5,335 nt of DNA from an uncultured Elusimicrobiales bacterium (GTDB taxonomy: Bacteria > Elusimicrobiota > Elusimicrobia > Elusimicrobiales > Elusimicrobiaceae), in NCBI GenBank assembly GCA_934644855.1, contig CAKUDJ010000074.1, forward strand, positions 1 to 5,335, in the 5' to 3' direction. Numbering within the stretch: position 1 is the stretch's first letter; every line of letters starts with the position of its first letter. Of the stretch, positions 5,265 through 5,335 are shown in pieces. The position numbers were made by a program, and so were the translations under genes. The notes beneath the pieces were generated by a model, which saw only the letters and a list, made by a program, of their open reading frames with translations, did no database searches and was not told the origin of the DNA.

Positions 5265-5335
5265 ATCGTCTAAATCTTTTAAAAGGGCTTTAATTTCCAT
5301 TTCGTTAAGAACCATGCCTGACTTTACACTGCTCT
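5256..5335 (-). CDS. 3' end of an unidentified convergent gene (5' end outside window)
   Basis: On the - strand the frame is open from the window edge to a TAA at 5258-5256 and encodes 25 residues, SSVKSGMVLNEMEIKALLKDLDDKK. The charged Leu/Lys/Asp helix-like end and the ordinary codon choice look like a real protein C-terminus, but 25 residues are too few to name a family. A Met at residue 7 (from the window edge) is possible as a start, but a 19-residue product is less likely than a continuing gene. I see no clear - strand terminator just after it; the hairpins of family 2 are the nearest structures. Confidence 0.5.
   Translation of the reverse strand, partial: SSVKSGMVLNEMEIKALLKDLDDKK

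Overview
The window is a compact bacterial housekeeping operon on the + strand (positions 1 to 4520), followed by about 735 bases with no gene but many hairpins, and then the tail of a convergent gene on the - strand. The + strand order is: 3' end of a YacL-type PIN/TRAM protein, a fused ispDF gene, a small lipoprotein of unknown function, cysS, and an adenosine deaminase gene. The genes are 1 to 5 bases apart, so they are almost certainly co-transcribed and partly coupled in translation.

Organism: the lipoprotein has a signal peptide with a lipobox and a +2 residue that is not Asp, which fits (but does not prove) a diderm bacterium. IspDF means the methylerythritol phosphate (MEP) isoprenoid pathway. 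The order yacL - ispD - ispF - (gltX - cysE) - cysS is known from Bacillus and other Firmicutes. Here the same backbone is kept, with ispD and ispF fused and a lipoprotein gene where gltX-cysE would be. The moderate GC content, the fused ispDF and the divergent motifs make me lean tentatively towards a gut-type lineage such as Elusimicrobiota, but this is a guess and not shown by the sequence.

How the genes relate: IspDF carries out two non-consecutive steps of the MEP pathway, CysS charges tRNA-Cys, and Add deaminates adenosine in purine salvage. The lipoprotein is an envelope protein with no recognised function. These are mostly unrelated housekeeping jobs sharing one transcript.

The most interesting part is the stretch from 4521 to 5255. 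It holds two diverged tandem copies (period about 242 bases) of a roughly 220-base element. Each copy is built from two hairpins. In the first hairpin the copies differ at 7 of 19 base pairs, and every change is compensated on the opposite arm, while the loop and a bulge are unchanged. After these comes a second, different pair of repeats (offset 156 bases), also hairpins. Last is a GC-rich stem with a T-rich tract, a possible + strand terminator that runs into the 3' end of the convergent gene. This looks like a structured extragenic repeat family or a structured RNA.
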